A DNA stretch of 64,000 nt, taken from NCBI GenBank assembly GCA_001931875.2, contig MSJH02000809.1:353115-417114 (forward strand), read 5' to 3'. Source of the DNA: Byssochlamys sp. IMV 00236 (Eukaryota; Ascomycota; Eurotiomycetes; Eurotiales; Thermoascaceae). Position numbers and translations under genes: made by a program. The notes beneath the pieces were generated by a model. It was not told where the DNA came from. It searched no databases and saw only the letters and a program-made list of their open reading frames with translations. Positions 12,440 to 26,499 of this stretch are shown in pieces; position 1 is the first letter of the stretch, and every line of letters starts with the position of its first letter.

Positions 12440-14600
12440 CTATAGTATATATATATTAAGGCTATATATTCTAGGCATATATAATATAGTTTTAATTATC
12501 CTTAAGATCTTAAAAAGATAATATAGTTTAAATATAATATTAAATTTAATATCTATATTTTAATCTATTAGAAATAATTTTAATTTTATCTTTTAATTGC
12601 TTATAGAAGATATTTATATTATTCTCTTTATCTTATAAAACTGCCTAAGAATATTATAGATAAAGTTACTATATTAATTTAATAATAAAATATCCTAGAC
12701 CTTATAGCGCGTAAGTATATACCTAGTATATATAAAGTATATACTAACCTTTAATTAGGGCGATTTATTATATTACTATAATTTATAACTCTATATAGCT
12801 AATATAATAAGAATATATTATGTATAATTTATTAAAGCCTTAATATTAAGGATAAAGTTATAGTATTAATTGCTAAAAAAAAGTTATTCTACTATTTAGC
12901 TAATAATAATATTATAAATATATATATAGTGCTATTTATATAAAGTATTAACTACTAATATTATATAGGAATATAATATAAATTTACTCTAAATTATAAC
13001 TGCAATAATAATAAATAATAGATTAAAGAGATCTATTTCTTTAATAATAAGCATTTCCTTATTATCTATTATATATATGCCCAGGTAAAGGCTTTTCTTA
13101 ATATAGAATATATTAAAATAGACCTTTTATTTAAGATAGTTTAAAAAAAAACTAATCTTTTTATAATTATTAGATAAAATAATATAAATAAGAGTAAATA
13201 TATCTACTATATATATATATAATCTATACTTATTTTATAAAGGGATTAATACTTATATTTATATTTTTATTAACTTAGAAATATAAGAGGCTTATATAAC
13301 TATATTTATAAAAATATTTTAAATTCTAGAGAATATAATATATTCTCTAATTTAATTTGTTTATATCTATTAAAATAAGAAAGATATATAAATAGTTATT
13401 ATTAATATATATATAAAGTAAGTACCTGATAAGACTATAATTTATTTTATCCTTATTTTATATTTCTATAGTCTAATTCTAGTATAAGATTTAAAGACTT
13501 TCTCTATAATCTTAATCCTTTAAGAATATAGTTAAAATACTTATAGCATATAATTATCTTCTATTTAGTTTATATAATAAAGAACTTCTTAGTATAATTT
13601 TTAATATATCTATTTAAATATATAATCTATAGCTTATAAATAGCAGATTTAACTAATAAGCTTCTTTAGCTTATAGATAATATATATAATATTAATATTA
13701 ATCTCTACTCTTAAATTAATTCTAAGTAAAAACTATAAATACTTAATAGGCTTATTTATAAAATATTAAAGATCCCTATTAAATATTAGAAATATATATA
13801 TAAGTATATAAGGCTTAGTAAGAGTAGCTATTTTTAAGATAATTATATAACTAAAAAGGTATATTTATTACTTAAGGCTATTCTATAGTAAATATATATT
13901 AAATATATATAAGATATAGACAGTAACTAATTAATATATAAGTATAAAGAAGCATATTTAAGAAATATATATAATACTAAATATCTATAAGACTACTAGT
14001 ATTAATATAATATAAAGGAATTATAGTAATATTATATAGCTTATAATTTAACTATAAAGAAAAGATAAATATATATAATCTATTATTATACTAGATTATA
14101 AATTCTAATTATATAGATTAATATTATTAATATATAGTAGCTAAATAAGTTTAAAAGCTTATATTCCTATATAATCTACAGAATATATATAATATATTTA
14201 ATATTACTATCTTAGCTTATAATTGCTAATAATTAGATTTTATTTCTATAATATAATTAATAAATATAGCCTCTATTATAGATCTATAGTCTAACTTAAG
14301 ATAGAGTATAACTAGTATAAGGCTTATATATATAGACTCTATATTACTACTACTACTATTTAATATAAAGTATAAAATATAGAGACCTTATATTAAAAGT
14401 ATACTAGAAGTAATAAAGAGAGAAACCTATTATTAATATATTAAGATTCTAAATTAAAATATTATTAGATTAAAGATAAGAGCTAAAGAACTTATAGAAT
14501 AATAGCTTTATAAAAAAAAAAAAACTATTAGCTAGAATAGCTAGCTTAAAGAGAGAGAATTAAATAGTATATATTAAGCATAGATATATTTTATTTCAAA
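12440..14600 (+). pseudogene. Mutator-like (MULE) transposase relic
   Basis: Plus-strand frames give a chain of motifs like fungal MULE transposases: IKIDLLFKIV with KTNLFIII near 13115-13175 (the DLSFKMVQGKTN block), FKDFLYNLNPLRIQLKYLQ, FYLVYIIKNFL near 13550, and YIYKYIRLSKSSYFQDNY near 13790-13850 (the W..ARKHTGxSESSHF block). Near 14510 there is a basic segment after a poly-A run. Stops are at expected Gln/Trp positions. I saw no terminal inverted repeats. Gypsy element A1 lies just downstream and may sit inside this relic. The family call rests on remembered motifs and could be wrong. Confidence 0.45.
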
Positions 14601-15493
14601 TTAAACTAGAGTATATATAGGCGCTTAAGTTATAGATTCTTAAAAATATCCTTTTTATTAAATACTTATTAAAAGTAAGTATCTAAATATAAAAAGAATA
14701 TATAAGGTATATACTTAAGCAGTATAAGAAATAACTAGACTATTTATAAGCTAAATATGCTAAATAATAATACCCTATACCTATATTAATTATATATATA
14801 CTAAATATATATAATATATACTATTATGCTTAAAGAAGGAATTTAATATACTTAAGAATCTATTAATAAAACATATACTAAATATATACTTACTTACCCC
14901 TTAATTAGTTATTAGCATTATTAAACTACTCTTTAATATTATTATTATTAATAATTATAATACTAGATTTATTAACTATTTTACTATCTATAGTAAGATT
15001 AATATAGATATATGCTAAAAATATATATACTTACTATTAGAGCTTTTCTTCTCTTTTTTCTTATCTTTATTTTTATTATTCTTATTCTTATTTTTCTTCT
15101 CTATTTAATATTAGTATATACTATATATATATAGAAGCTAGCTTATCTTTTAGCTTTAAAATAAGTAATAAAGGAGAGTAGAAATATTTAAGCGAGCTTA
15201 AACTATATTATTAAAAGATATTAGTATAACTCTATATATATATAATATATATTTATCTTATAGCAGCAGCTAGAACTAAAAATAATAAAAATATATCTCT
15301 ATTTATATATTAGCTTTTAGTATTATTTCTTACTTTTCTCCTATATATATATTATATTTATTAGAGGGTTATTAAAAAGAATTTAGCCCTTATTATTAAT
15401 AATAATATAATAATTATATAATTTTAAAGAAGAGAGATAAAGATTAAATTAGAGATTAAGCTAATATTAGCTAAGAATAAATATAATAAGATA

Positions 15494-15793
15494 TATTAAG
15501 GTGCGGGCTTAGAGAGCAGGTTAGAATAAATAGAATAAGGTAGTTAATACTAGGACTAGCTATAAGATCTCTATTTAGCTAATTTAGACTAAAATAGGCT
15601 ATTATAAGTAGGCTTAATAAATAAGATATAGCTTAAGAAACTTAAATTTAGATTAAGCTATATGCTAAAGATATCTTTATAAGATTATATAACTCTTTAT
15701 ATAATTTAAAAGAGTATAGACTTTATTCTTCTAGATTAAATAAGTATTAGCTAGTAGGTTAATTATTTTATCCCTTATATTAGTATTATAATA
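15494..15793 (-). repeat. 3' LTR of element A1
   Basis: 300 bp, same length as the LTR at 21238-21537. Differences are mainly C/T and G/A. Ends read TATTAAGG..ATAATA on the plus strand, i.e. TG..CA with RIP changes. Confidence 0.88.
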
Positions 15794-18700
15794 ATACTCC
15801 TCTCCTTAAGATTAAGCTTTATTAAGATTATCTTTAAGCTTTAGCTTATTTAAATAATAGTAATAAAAGTTTATAATAATCTCCTAAATATATTACAGAT
15901 AGTATATAAGTTTTTTAATTAAATTATTATAACTTAATTACTTAATAATATATTATAATTAAGGGCTTTTATATTTATAATATTTTTATTAAGAGTCTAA
16001 AATATCTTTAATAATTTATTTCTTAAGGCTATTAACTTTAATAGGTAATAATAAAGATTATTTTTATCTAAGTATAAGATCTTTAATAATAAGGCGAAGC
16101 AGGCTAATATTAAATATAGGATAGATATATATTAAAATAGGTAAGTTAAACTAATAAATATATAGGCTAATAATCTTAATAATATAAAATAGGCTAAGAT
16201 TCTTCTAATTAAATTTCTTCTAAAGGCACTAAATATAAATATTCTAGGTATTTAATTAAATAAATTATCCTATATAATAGCAGTAAGCTAAGATTTAGTA
16301 ATAATTAGTCTACTCTTTATAATAAGCTTAAATAATATAGATTTAAATATAGATATAATTTATAATATCTTATATTTTTTTAATAAAAGCTTTAATATCT
16401 TTAGCAGTAAGCTAATTTATAAGCTAAATAGGCTTAAATCTTATATATAGATAGAACCTATAATTAGTAAAAAAGGGTAATATTTTAATAGTCTTAGAAT
16501 AATAAGAGTTTAATATAAATTTAGCTAAAGATAGCTAGTTAACTTAATTATCTTATAAATAGCTAATATAGGTATATAAATATTGTTTTAGGATAATATT
16601 TATCTTCTTAATCTAATTATTAATCTTAGGATAATAAGTAATAAATAATAAATTCATAATATTTAAATATTAAGTTAAGTATTTCTAGAAAATAGTAATA
16701 AACTAAGAGCTTTAATTAGATATTATAATCTTTAATAGCCTATAAAGCTTCTATATATAGTAGATATATAATTATACTACTCCTTTAATATTATAAATAG
16801 CCTAATAGAGAATAAAATACTTTATCTTTATAAGTTAATCTATAGTAACTAATATAGTATTATAACCTTAGTAAGATATAAGTCTAATAATAAAATCTAT
16901 TAAAATATCTTATTAAAAGTATTTAAAGATAAAAAGCTAGTATAAGACTCTTTAATAGCCTTTATTTAAGGATATAATATAGTAGTAGGTATAGTAATTC
17001 TAGGTCTAATAATTTATATATTAGTATATATTTAGCTAATAGTACTCTTATAAAATTAAATTATAAAGCTTATATTTTTTAAGGTATTTAAATATATATT
17101 TATTATAGTATTCTTATAATAAACAGGCTCTTAGCTTATTATAATTAAGAATATATAGACAGTTTTTATAATATAGATATCTTTTTCTTTATTAGCAGTT
17201 AGCTAGTATAATCTTAAGATAATAATTAGCTTTATAATCTAAGGCTTATAGAATAAATTATATTAAGTTATTAAATAAATAAGCTATATTTAGTAGGTCT
17301 TTAATACTTAATAAATACTTTAGTTTATTAAATATAGTAAAGAAACTTAACTAATTTTATTTAATAAATAGGGCTATTTTTTTAATAGGCTAAATAGTCT
17401 CTTTAATAGACTAAATTATCTTCTTAGTAAATTAAATAATCTTAATAAATTAATTAGGCAGTAAGATAAACTAAATAGTTTCTTTAAGCTAAATAAATTA
17501 ATTTTTTAAAATAAATTAGGCAAGTATTCTTATAAGTTTAATAAGATTTTTAACCTTTTAAGCTATTAAATTAGTAAAATAAATATACCTTATTATTTAA
17601 CTCCTAATAATAGCTTTTAATTTTAGAGATCTCTAAATTTATAAATTAAAATTCTCCTTCTTTAAGACTATCTAGCTTTAATACTATAGCTGTTTATCTC
17701 TCTCTTTAAAGAGATTCTCTAACCTCTTAGTTAGGGTATTAAGCTTTACTTCTTACTTTCTAGGATAATATATAATTTAAAAGTTAAACTAAGATAGAAA
17801 TTTAGATTAATAGGCCTATTACTAGTTTAGCAGCTTAATTAATATAAAATATTCTAGGTTATAATAGTCTATAATAACTTTAATTAGTAATAGTATATCT
17901 TTAAGCTTAAGATACTACTTTTTAAAGCAGCGAATAATTGCTAGTAATTTCTTATTATAAATCTTATAATTATATTTTATAATAGAGAGTTTCTTTAAGA
18001 AAAATATAATAAAATATAGGATTTCTTTATTATTATATTAAGATATAACTCTAATTAATATATAATTAAATAAGTTAGTTTTAACTATAATCTTATAAAT
18101 CTAGTTAAATAGCTTTAAGATTAAGACTTAAATAAATATTTCTTTTAGGGCTTTAAAACCAGACTAATAAATAAATATCTAATTAAAGAGAACTCTTTTT
18201 TAATTAAGTTTATAAACAATATAATTATCTTAAAAAAGTTATAAATAAATTAATAATAAAAGTTGCTAAACTTAATAAAGGCTTATATATTAATTATATA
18301 AATTAGGGTCTTCTATTTAATAATTATTTTTACCTTATCTAAGTTTATCTTAATATAGTCTTAGCTAATAATAATACTTAAGAATTTAGTCTTAGAGATA
18401 ATAAACTTATACTTCTAGATTTTTATATATAAGCCTACTTTATATAGCTTCTATAAAATAGTATAGATATATTAAATATATTTAAAATAGATTATATTAT
18501 ATACTAGAATATTATTAAGATATGCAGTATAAAAGATATTAAGGTAATCTTATAAGATATTATTAATAAACTATTAAAATATTGCTAGTGCTTTTATTAA
18601 GCTAAATAGTATTACTAATAATTTAAATAGGCTAAATTAAGTATAGAAAATAATTAAGTATTCTTATCTTTTTTTAATATAAAAATTATTAAATACAGAA

Positions 18701-21237
18701 ATAATATTAATCTTTATAAAGTATTTTATTTCTTTTAAATTATTTAGGATTTCTTTAATTAAGAGTAAGAAGTATTAGTCTTTAATAATTATTATATTTA
18801 GGGCTTAGTAATTTATGCAGATTTATATCCCTCTATTAGGCTTCTTAATAAATAGAATTAGAGATATAGCAGGCAATAAGCTTAGATAAATAAATCTCTT
18901 TCTTAAGTTTTTTTTAATTTATTCTTTTAGAACCTTTAATTTATCTTAAGATATAATATATAGGGGTTTAAAAGGAAGTAACTTCTTCTTTAATAGCTTA
19001 ATATTATAGTTATAAAAATAATATAATAATAGATGCTTAGCCTTCTTAAGAGAAAAGATATTAATATAATTCTTAAACTCCTTAGATAGCAGGTAGATAA
19101 GGTCTTTTTTCTAGACTTATTTAATCCTTAGAGTAGTATTTAAATCCTTTAGAGTAATTATAAATATCTAAATATTTTTTTAAGTATAGGTAGAATAAGC
19201 GGCTAGAGAAATAAAGGCTATATTCTTTTTTTCTAATTCTCTAAATCTTAAGAATAAGTATTAAGGCAAAGCCTTTAGGGGAATATTATATAGGGTAAAT
19301 ATCTTAGTTAGTTTTAAAGGTATATTATAATTCTTTTAATAATAATTATTATTAAAAGTAATATTATAAGCAGTAAATTATAAATATAGGTTATAGTACT
19401 TTAATTAGGGAAGTCTTAAAATAATAGGGTAATGCGCTAGTTAAATAATATAGAACTTAGTATCTTTCTTAAAATAATTCTTAATTCTTATATCTATCTA
19501 GATATAATATATAATTTTCCTATTCTCTAGTTCTCTTTTATTAAATATATATAAGGTAATTAGGCTCTTTAAAGAAATAAGCTCTAATTCTTAGTCTTTA
19601 GCTTATCCTTAATCTATAAATCTTTATCTTTTAGCTCTAATATTAAGTAAGATATAAATTAATAAATAAATCTTCTCCTTTTTCTTTTCTAATATTATAG
19701 ATAATATTATTAATTTTAATTATTATAAATATTTTTTAAGGTTAATTCTATAAATAGTAGCAGCAAAGATTTAGATAATATATAGTTTTTAAGCCTGGCT
19801 ATAATTTACTCTAAGCTTACTCCTTTTATTAAAGACTAACTAAAGGATAAATTATATAAGTCTAAGAATTAAATTGCCTAAGAAGTCTAGAGATAGAGTT
19901 TATATATAGCTATAATTTAAATCTTCTAGCAGTTATTTAAATATAGGCAGTTTTTAATATAATATTTTAGGAAGCTATAATAAAAGCAGGCACTAGTTTT
20001 ATAATATAATAGGCTATACTCTCTCTTATCTAAGTATCTAGAAGTACTTAAGTCTATTAAATTATATAGCTATACTAGGGCTAATTTACTTTTTTATATA
20101 GGGCTTTTTTAAGACTAATTATTATATCTTATAGCTAAGGCAGGATTTAGAATAAATAAGAGAGATTAAATATATTAAATAGGTTTTAAAATAATAATAT
20201 AAGTCTTTATAATAGAGGGCTAGTTTATAATATATTAGCAGTAATAATTCTTAAGGTTTTATAAGAATTTAATAAATTAATAATACTTATAATTTAGGGG
20301 CTAATTATATAATAATATTTCTTGAAATTCTTAATTAATAGCTTACTTAAGTAAGATAAATAATATTTTTTTAGGTATTTCTCTTTCTAGCGCTAAGTAT
20401 TAAAATTTAATAAAAAAGATTTTAAATTCCTTATTAATTTAATAAAGATTAAACAGTTTATTATATATATTATTTATATAATTAAAATTACTAAATATAT
20501 ATTCTAAGATATTTAAAATCTCTTAGTAGTTATTAAGAATATAAGTCCTATCTCTAATATATAGTAATATTTAAATATAGGGTATACCTTTTAAGCAGTT
20601 AGTTATATAGGCTATATAACTCTAAAGAATTAAGAATTAGTCTTAGTTAATTATTATCTTCTCTTAGATCTAGGCTATAAAGCACTAAAGATCTTTTTAA
20701 TTGCTTTTAAATTTATTTAGGTTAAAAAATCTCTTTAAAAATCTAGGGGCAAAAGAAAATATAATAATAAATATCTTAAATACTTCTATTAGAATAGCTA
20801 TAGATCTCTTAATATTAGGCTTAGGTTTAAATATAAATATAGGTATATTTATAGTAAAAATAGCTATATAGTAAGCTTAATCTTTTTTAAAAATAGCCTA
20901 AATATATTATTATTCTTTTTTATTAAGCTATATCTCTTAATATTACTAGATAGCCTTAAGATTAGTATTTTTTTATTTAAGCCTTTATTATATAATTGCG
21001 AACTTTTACTAAAGTTTTTAAAACTTTACCTTAGTTTATTTAATATATTAGCTAGCTTTATTTATAGATAATTTAGCCCTAGTAATATATTTATATACTA
21101 GGCAATAATAATTATATTATTTTAGCCTATAGCTAGTAGTAATATATTTAATAAACTTCCTTAAAATAGTTAGCAGGAATAGAGAAATTAAAATAGATAT
21201 TATTAATAGTATTAACTCCTAGGTAAGAGCTATATAA

Positions 21238-21537
21238 TATTAAAATATAGGCTTAAAAAGCAGGTTAGAATAAATAGAATAAGATAGTTAATACTAGGAC
21301 TAGCTATAAGATCTCTATTTAGCTAATTTAGACTAGAATAGGCTATTATAGGCAGGCTTAATAAATAAAATATAGCTTAAAGAACTTAAATTTAGATTAA
21401 GCTATATGCTAAAGATATCTTTATAAGATTATATAACTCCTTATATAATTTAAAAGAGTATAGACCTTATTCTTCTAGATTAGGTAAGTATTAGCTAATA
21501 GGTTAATTATCTTATTCTCTATGCTGGCACTGTAATA
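21238..21537 (-). repeat. 5' LTR of element A1
   Basis: 300 bp. It shares the core around TAATACTAGGACTAGC and TTAAGCTATATGCTAAAG with the left LTR and with the A2 LTR at 57967 (which is on the opposite strand). It is followed by the AGATA duplication. Confidence 0.88.
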
Positions 21538-21909
21538 AGATATATATATTATTTTTATCTTAACTTTAAGGGTTTATAGTTTATCTTAAGCTTAAAATAA
21601 GTATAAATATAAGATAAATAGATTAAAGATAAATAATAATATATAATTAATATAAACTATATTTATATTTACTTATATCTTAATAGAAGTAGATACTCTA
21701 CTTATAAATAAACTTAAGGTTATTTTATTTAAAAATAGTATTAATATATATAAAGCGTATAAAATAGATAACTTATATAATTTCCTTATATTTATCTATA
21801 TATTATAAGATAAATAAGCTAGCAGTATTTCTATATAATATTAATTAAATATATATAAAATATATACTTATCTTATCCTGGTTTCTTTAAATATCTAGCC
21901 TCTTATTAA

Positions 21910-24880
21910 TGTTATAGACGAAAGGTATAGACACGGCATAGTAGGCCGTACCGCCTTCGTTCTGCCGGGAACCGGGTATATATTATATCTTAGCTATAGA
22001 ACTTAAGAATATAACCTTCTTACTCCTATAATAGCTTATAAGTAGTAGTATATCTTAAGTCTAGTTTAGCCTTACTATCTTACCTAAGTATAGGCAACTA
22101 GTATTATTTTATCTATTGTTTTATCTATTATTTTATTAGCTTAAGTTTTAAGTAAGTCTTTATATTAAATTAGAATATAGTAGTAATCTATTTACTCTCT
22201 CTCCCGCCCTCTCTTATTTTAACTGTATTTTAATTTACTGCCTTTAGGCAGGATAATACTAGACTATTAAGCTATAAAGATTAGTTCCTCTAGAATATTC
22301 TATTACTTATTAATTTTATTATTATCTTTTATCTTACTTTAAGAGTACTATTAATATTAGCTATTTTTACTATAAATATAATATCCTTAAGGGAAAGATT
22401 ACTAAAAATAAGCTCTTTCTCTTATCTTACAGAATAAATAATTAACTAGTTAATTTTTAACTAGATAATAAGTATTTTTTATAGAGTAGTAAAGGATTTA
22501 TTAAGTAATTCTATCTTCTTATTCTAGTAAAAAGGACATATTAATATACTTAGATATAAAGGTATAGTTAAGCCTTTAAATCTATTGGGATATATATATT
22601 CTAGAGTATTATTATTATATACCGGTAGTTAAATACTATTTCCCCTTATTAAACTTATTAAAAACCCCTTTTCTCCTCTTAAAAGTCCCTCCTCCCTTAT
22701 TAAGAACTTTTCTCTCTCTTAAAAAAGCTAATCTTTTATAAGAGAGAGATATCTACTAAAACTCTTATTAGAATTATTAGATTTTATATTAAAGCTATTA
22801 TAATTAGGTATAAATTTTTACCTCTTTATTTTTAATACTAGTTAACTATTATTAGGAAACTTAATCTTATTATTACTTAAATTAAATAATAATATAAGTA
22901 ATAATATAGATATTAAATTATTAAATAATAATAAATTAATAACTATAAATACTCTCTTAATAAGAATAATAAAAGAAATAATTAAATCTAATAAGATTAT
23001 AACTTAGTTAGCTAAGTAAAATAAGGAGATTTTATACTAACTTAGTAAGCTATAGGACCTAGAAATATACTTAAACAGAGAAATATAAAGATAAAGAAAT
23101 AACAGATAGCGGAATAATAATTCTACTTAATAAAATAATGCTATTAATAATATAAATAATAGAAATAATATACTATTAAGTTTATATACCTCTAATAGCT
23201 TATTATAGAAATAAGAAGAGTTAGGCTATTTTTAGCCTAACCTTAGGGACTATAAATATATTAGAATAGGACTTATTATTACTATTAGTAGTTAAATATA
23301 TTATAGAGATATTTACCTTTTTATTAAATATATTTAGGATCTTATCTTTATAAAGGGAGAAGAGTAAATAAGGCCTTAAATTTATACTTTACTTAAAGGA
23401 TAAGCACTCTAATAGTTTAATATAGAATTATCTAACTTTAAGTATAATAATTTAAGAGAATATCTAGTCTTTAATATATAGATTCCGCTATTTTTATAAT
23501 ATTTTAAAATAAGCGCTATTGTAATAATTTAAGAACTTAAGAAATTTAATTACTTAATAGATAATATTAAGAATAGGGTAATATTATAGGCCTTTATCTA
23601 AATAATTATCTGCCTCTATAAGGCTATAGATATTTTAAGCTTATATAACTAGTTACTCTTAGCATAGAATAAGTTTTTACTAAATCTATACTGCAATATT
23701 ATTTATTTAAAAAAATATATAATGCTAGTATAATTTATTAACTCTATTAATAATGCCTTTATAATTTAGTAAGACTAGGCTAATTTAAAAAGAACTTAAT
23801 TAAGACTATAATATTAGTAGAACTGTCTTAATTATTAATATAAATATTAAATATAGTAATTTTACTAAATACTATTTTAGCTATTTTTTAAGAACTAATA
23901 ATAAGATCTCTATTATTATAGTAATTAAGGATAACTCTTTAATTAAATATTATTACTATAATAATAATCTCTTAATATAAGGCCTATAGCTAATATTTTA
24001 TAAGATTAAATAAGATATTATATTAATAGAGGAGGTAAAAGAAACTATTAAGATATTTATTTACCCGCCTTTCCTTAATAATTATATAGCTAATCTTAGC
24101 AGCTATTTATTACAAGACTATAATTAGTAAATACTTAATAATATATATATAATATATATATTAAAGAACTATTATAAGAGTCCTTAAATTAATCTATTCT
24201 TATACTACTAGAATTATTTAAATATAATAATTATAATAAGGAATTCTATTATAGAATCTATTATATATAATATAATAAGAATAGCTTTAAGACTATAGAT
24301 ATAAGAAATAAGTTATTAGAATATATTAAGAAAAGAGATAATAATATAGTTAATAACGCTAGGTACTTTATATACTATATTTAGCTAAAGCTTCTTAAAA
24401 AGTATTATATTTATATTTACTCTTTTATATCTAGTAATAACCTATATTATTATCTTAGGATAATAGAATTTAAATATACTTTATTAGGCAGTATATTTTA
24501 ATTATAGTCCTCGACAGCAGGATAAGAGGATTAAATAATTAAAAAAGGCAGCTTAATAGATTTTAAAGCTAGTAATATAGGTATTAAAAATATCTTAATA
24601 AATCTTATATTAAGAGGAATATAAAATTAAATACTATTATAATACTCTGTAATAAGATTAAGCTTTAAAAGGGTTAACTAGACTAGTAATTAAATTATTA
24701 GGTTAAAGGATTTAATAAGATAGCCTATTAGAGAAATTATAGACTAGCTACTTACTATAATAAAGTACTATATTATTAAGATAAATAATGCCTTCTTTAA
24801 GATAAGTAACTTTCCCTAAGTTATACTATTAACAGCATCTAGCTACCTATAAGTATAAGTAGGCTATATCTTTAAGGAGT
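21910..24880 (+). mobile_element. Left part of gypsy element F (5' LTR start and gag)
   Basis: A canonical TGTTATAG at 21910 looks like an LTR start; the LTR end is not clear (somewhere in 22.15-22.26 kb). Plus-strand frames from about 22.9 to 24.87 kb give a long gag-like chain with RIP stops, ending QAISLRS-like at the border of Copia element D. The matching pol continues at 55429, so D split F. The right end of F is lost to A2 or lies beyond the window. Confidence 0.6.
21911..21984. other. GC-retaining island in the LTR of element F
   Basis: About 75 bp that keep CpG (ACGG, GGCCGTACCGCC, TTCGTTCTGCCGG) in the midst of TA-rich DNA. Part of it can pair: GGCCGTACCGCCTTCG against the upstream CGAAAGG..ACGGC. 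Confidence 0.6.
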
Positions 24881-25150
24881 TAAAAAGAATAGGTTTAGAT
24901 AGAATTCTTAAACTAATTTAATAGCTTAAAAGGCTAATAATACTTAAGGAGAAAGAGTATTAGCTCCTGTAGTAGATATAAAGTATATTAATATATTCTC
25001 AGTTAGGGCAATAGATTTTTTATAAAGACTTAAGAAGTAATTTTTTTAAGCCGCCCGATTTTACTATAATAAAATTATTCTTAAAGATTTTCTTAGAGTA
25101 AAATCTTAGTTATATAAGAAACTGCTAGTCTTAATTGCTATTTTATAATA
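24881..25150 (-). repeat. 3' LTR of Copia element D
   Basis: 270 bp, matched by 55159-55428. Plus-strand start TAAAAAGAATAGG and end TTTTATAATA. Confidence 0.85.
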
Positions 25151-26061
25151 CTTCTCCTTAATCTAAACTTACTAGGTTAATTAATCTTAATTAACCTAAA
25201 AATCTTAAAAAATTTATCTTTAGCAGTAGTTTAGTAAAACTATCTGCTATTATATTCTGTGTTTTAATAAATTTAATACTAATCCTATTCTTTTAATATA
25301 GGTTATATATATAGTAATATATAATATTAATATGCTTTAATCTCTTATAAATATAGGTATCTCTAATTAGTAATAGTAATACTTAATTATCTTTATAAAC
25401 CTTAACCGGAGAACTAATAATAAAAGCTTACTCTTCTCTTACTATTAACTTAAATTTATTTAGACTAATATAATGTTTGTATTCTATATCTTTTAAAAAA
25501 AGGGCTAATTATTAAGATTACTTTATTACTTAATATATAGCTATATATTTAGCTTTTATAGTTAAAGTTATAATAGACTTTTATTTTTTATTTAATTAGC
25601 TTATTAGGCTATTAGTTAAAATAAAAATATTCCTTAAGATTAATATCTAATTAATCTTATTTATTATATAATTTAAATCTAAATATTTAATAAGTTACTA
25701 GTCTTAGTTTATATTAAACTTAAGACTAAGATATATAGTTAATTATAGGTATCTTATAAGAGACTTTAATATTTTAAAATATCTTTTAAATAGATTTAAT
25801 AGATATTAACTTAATCTGCCTATTATAAATATAATATCTAATTTTATTAAGATTATTAAGTAGATTAGGCTATTAATAATTCTCTAATACTCTCTCTAGT
25901 CTATTTTTTTATCTTAAGGGCTAAATAGTTTTAAAGAGTTATATCTATTTAATAAAATACTAACTAGATATACTTTCTCTTTACTTATTTTATATTATAA
26001 TAAGAGTTCCTTAGTATAATAAGATTAGTCTATTATTAATATTCGGTTCTTCCTATTCTAG

Positions 26062-26401
26062 TATTATAAGAAGATATATTAAGACTTAGCATAAAGTCTT
26101 TAAGCGAGTAGGTATTAAAAAGGAAGAGAAGAGTATTTAGCTTTAGAGCTTAGAGTAGAGCTAGAGGAGAAGCTCTAGCTGTAGACTAATATAATAAACT
26201 AATAATAATCTAATGCTAAATTAATACTGAATAATAATAAAAAGAAAAAGCTAATTATTTTATTCTAAATAACTGAAAGGTATTATCTCCCTCTTATTTT
26301 TTCTTCTCTCCTGCTTTATTTATAGACTTTTTAAAGACTTTAAGTAAAAATATATAACCTCTTAACTAATTATATTCTTTATACTAATTCTTTTTATTAT
26401 A
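26062..26401 (-). repeat. 3' LTR of element B
   Basis: 340 bp, starts TATTATAAGAAG on the plus strand. Includes the shared block GTAGACTAATATAATAAAC. Confidence 0.85.
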
Positions 26402-26499
26402 TAGCCTCTTCTCCTCTAAGAATAAATATCCCTATCTGCCTTCCTTAGTTATTATAGTTTATATTATCTCTTCCTTTTAATATTATAAATTATTCTTAA

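Larger units (their letters stand above)
15494..21537 (-). mobile_element. LTR retrotransposon A1 (Ty3/gypsy), complete but RIP-degraded
   Basis: Two 300-bp LTRs (15494-15793 and 21238-21537) bound a 6044-bp element. The 5-bp target duplication AGATA is present on both sides (15489-15493, 21538-21542). A polypyrimidine stretch (CTCCTCTCCTTAAG) next to the left LTR is the PPT of a minus-strand element. Reverse transcriptase is readable on the minus strand at about 18970-18490 (start PLYIIS, then KKPNRGI, and end YLNNILVY). Order from the right is gag, protease, RT, RNase H, integrase. No extra gene fits between integrase and the 3' LTR. A second copy (A2) starts at 57967. Confidence 0.88.

Noticed and set aside
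15794..16200. Antisense accessory gene in element A1, like that of C and E
   Set aside because: Integrase-like sequence runs almost up to the 3' LTR; there is no room for such a gene.
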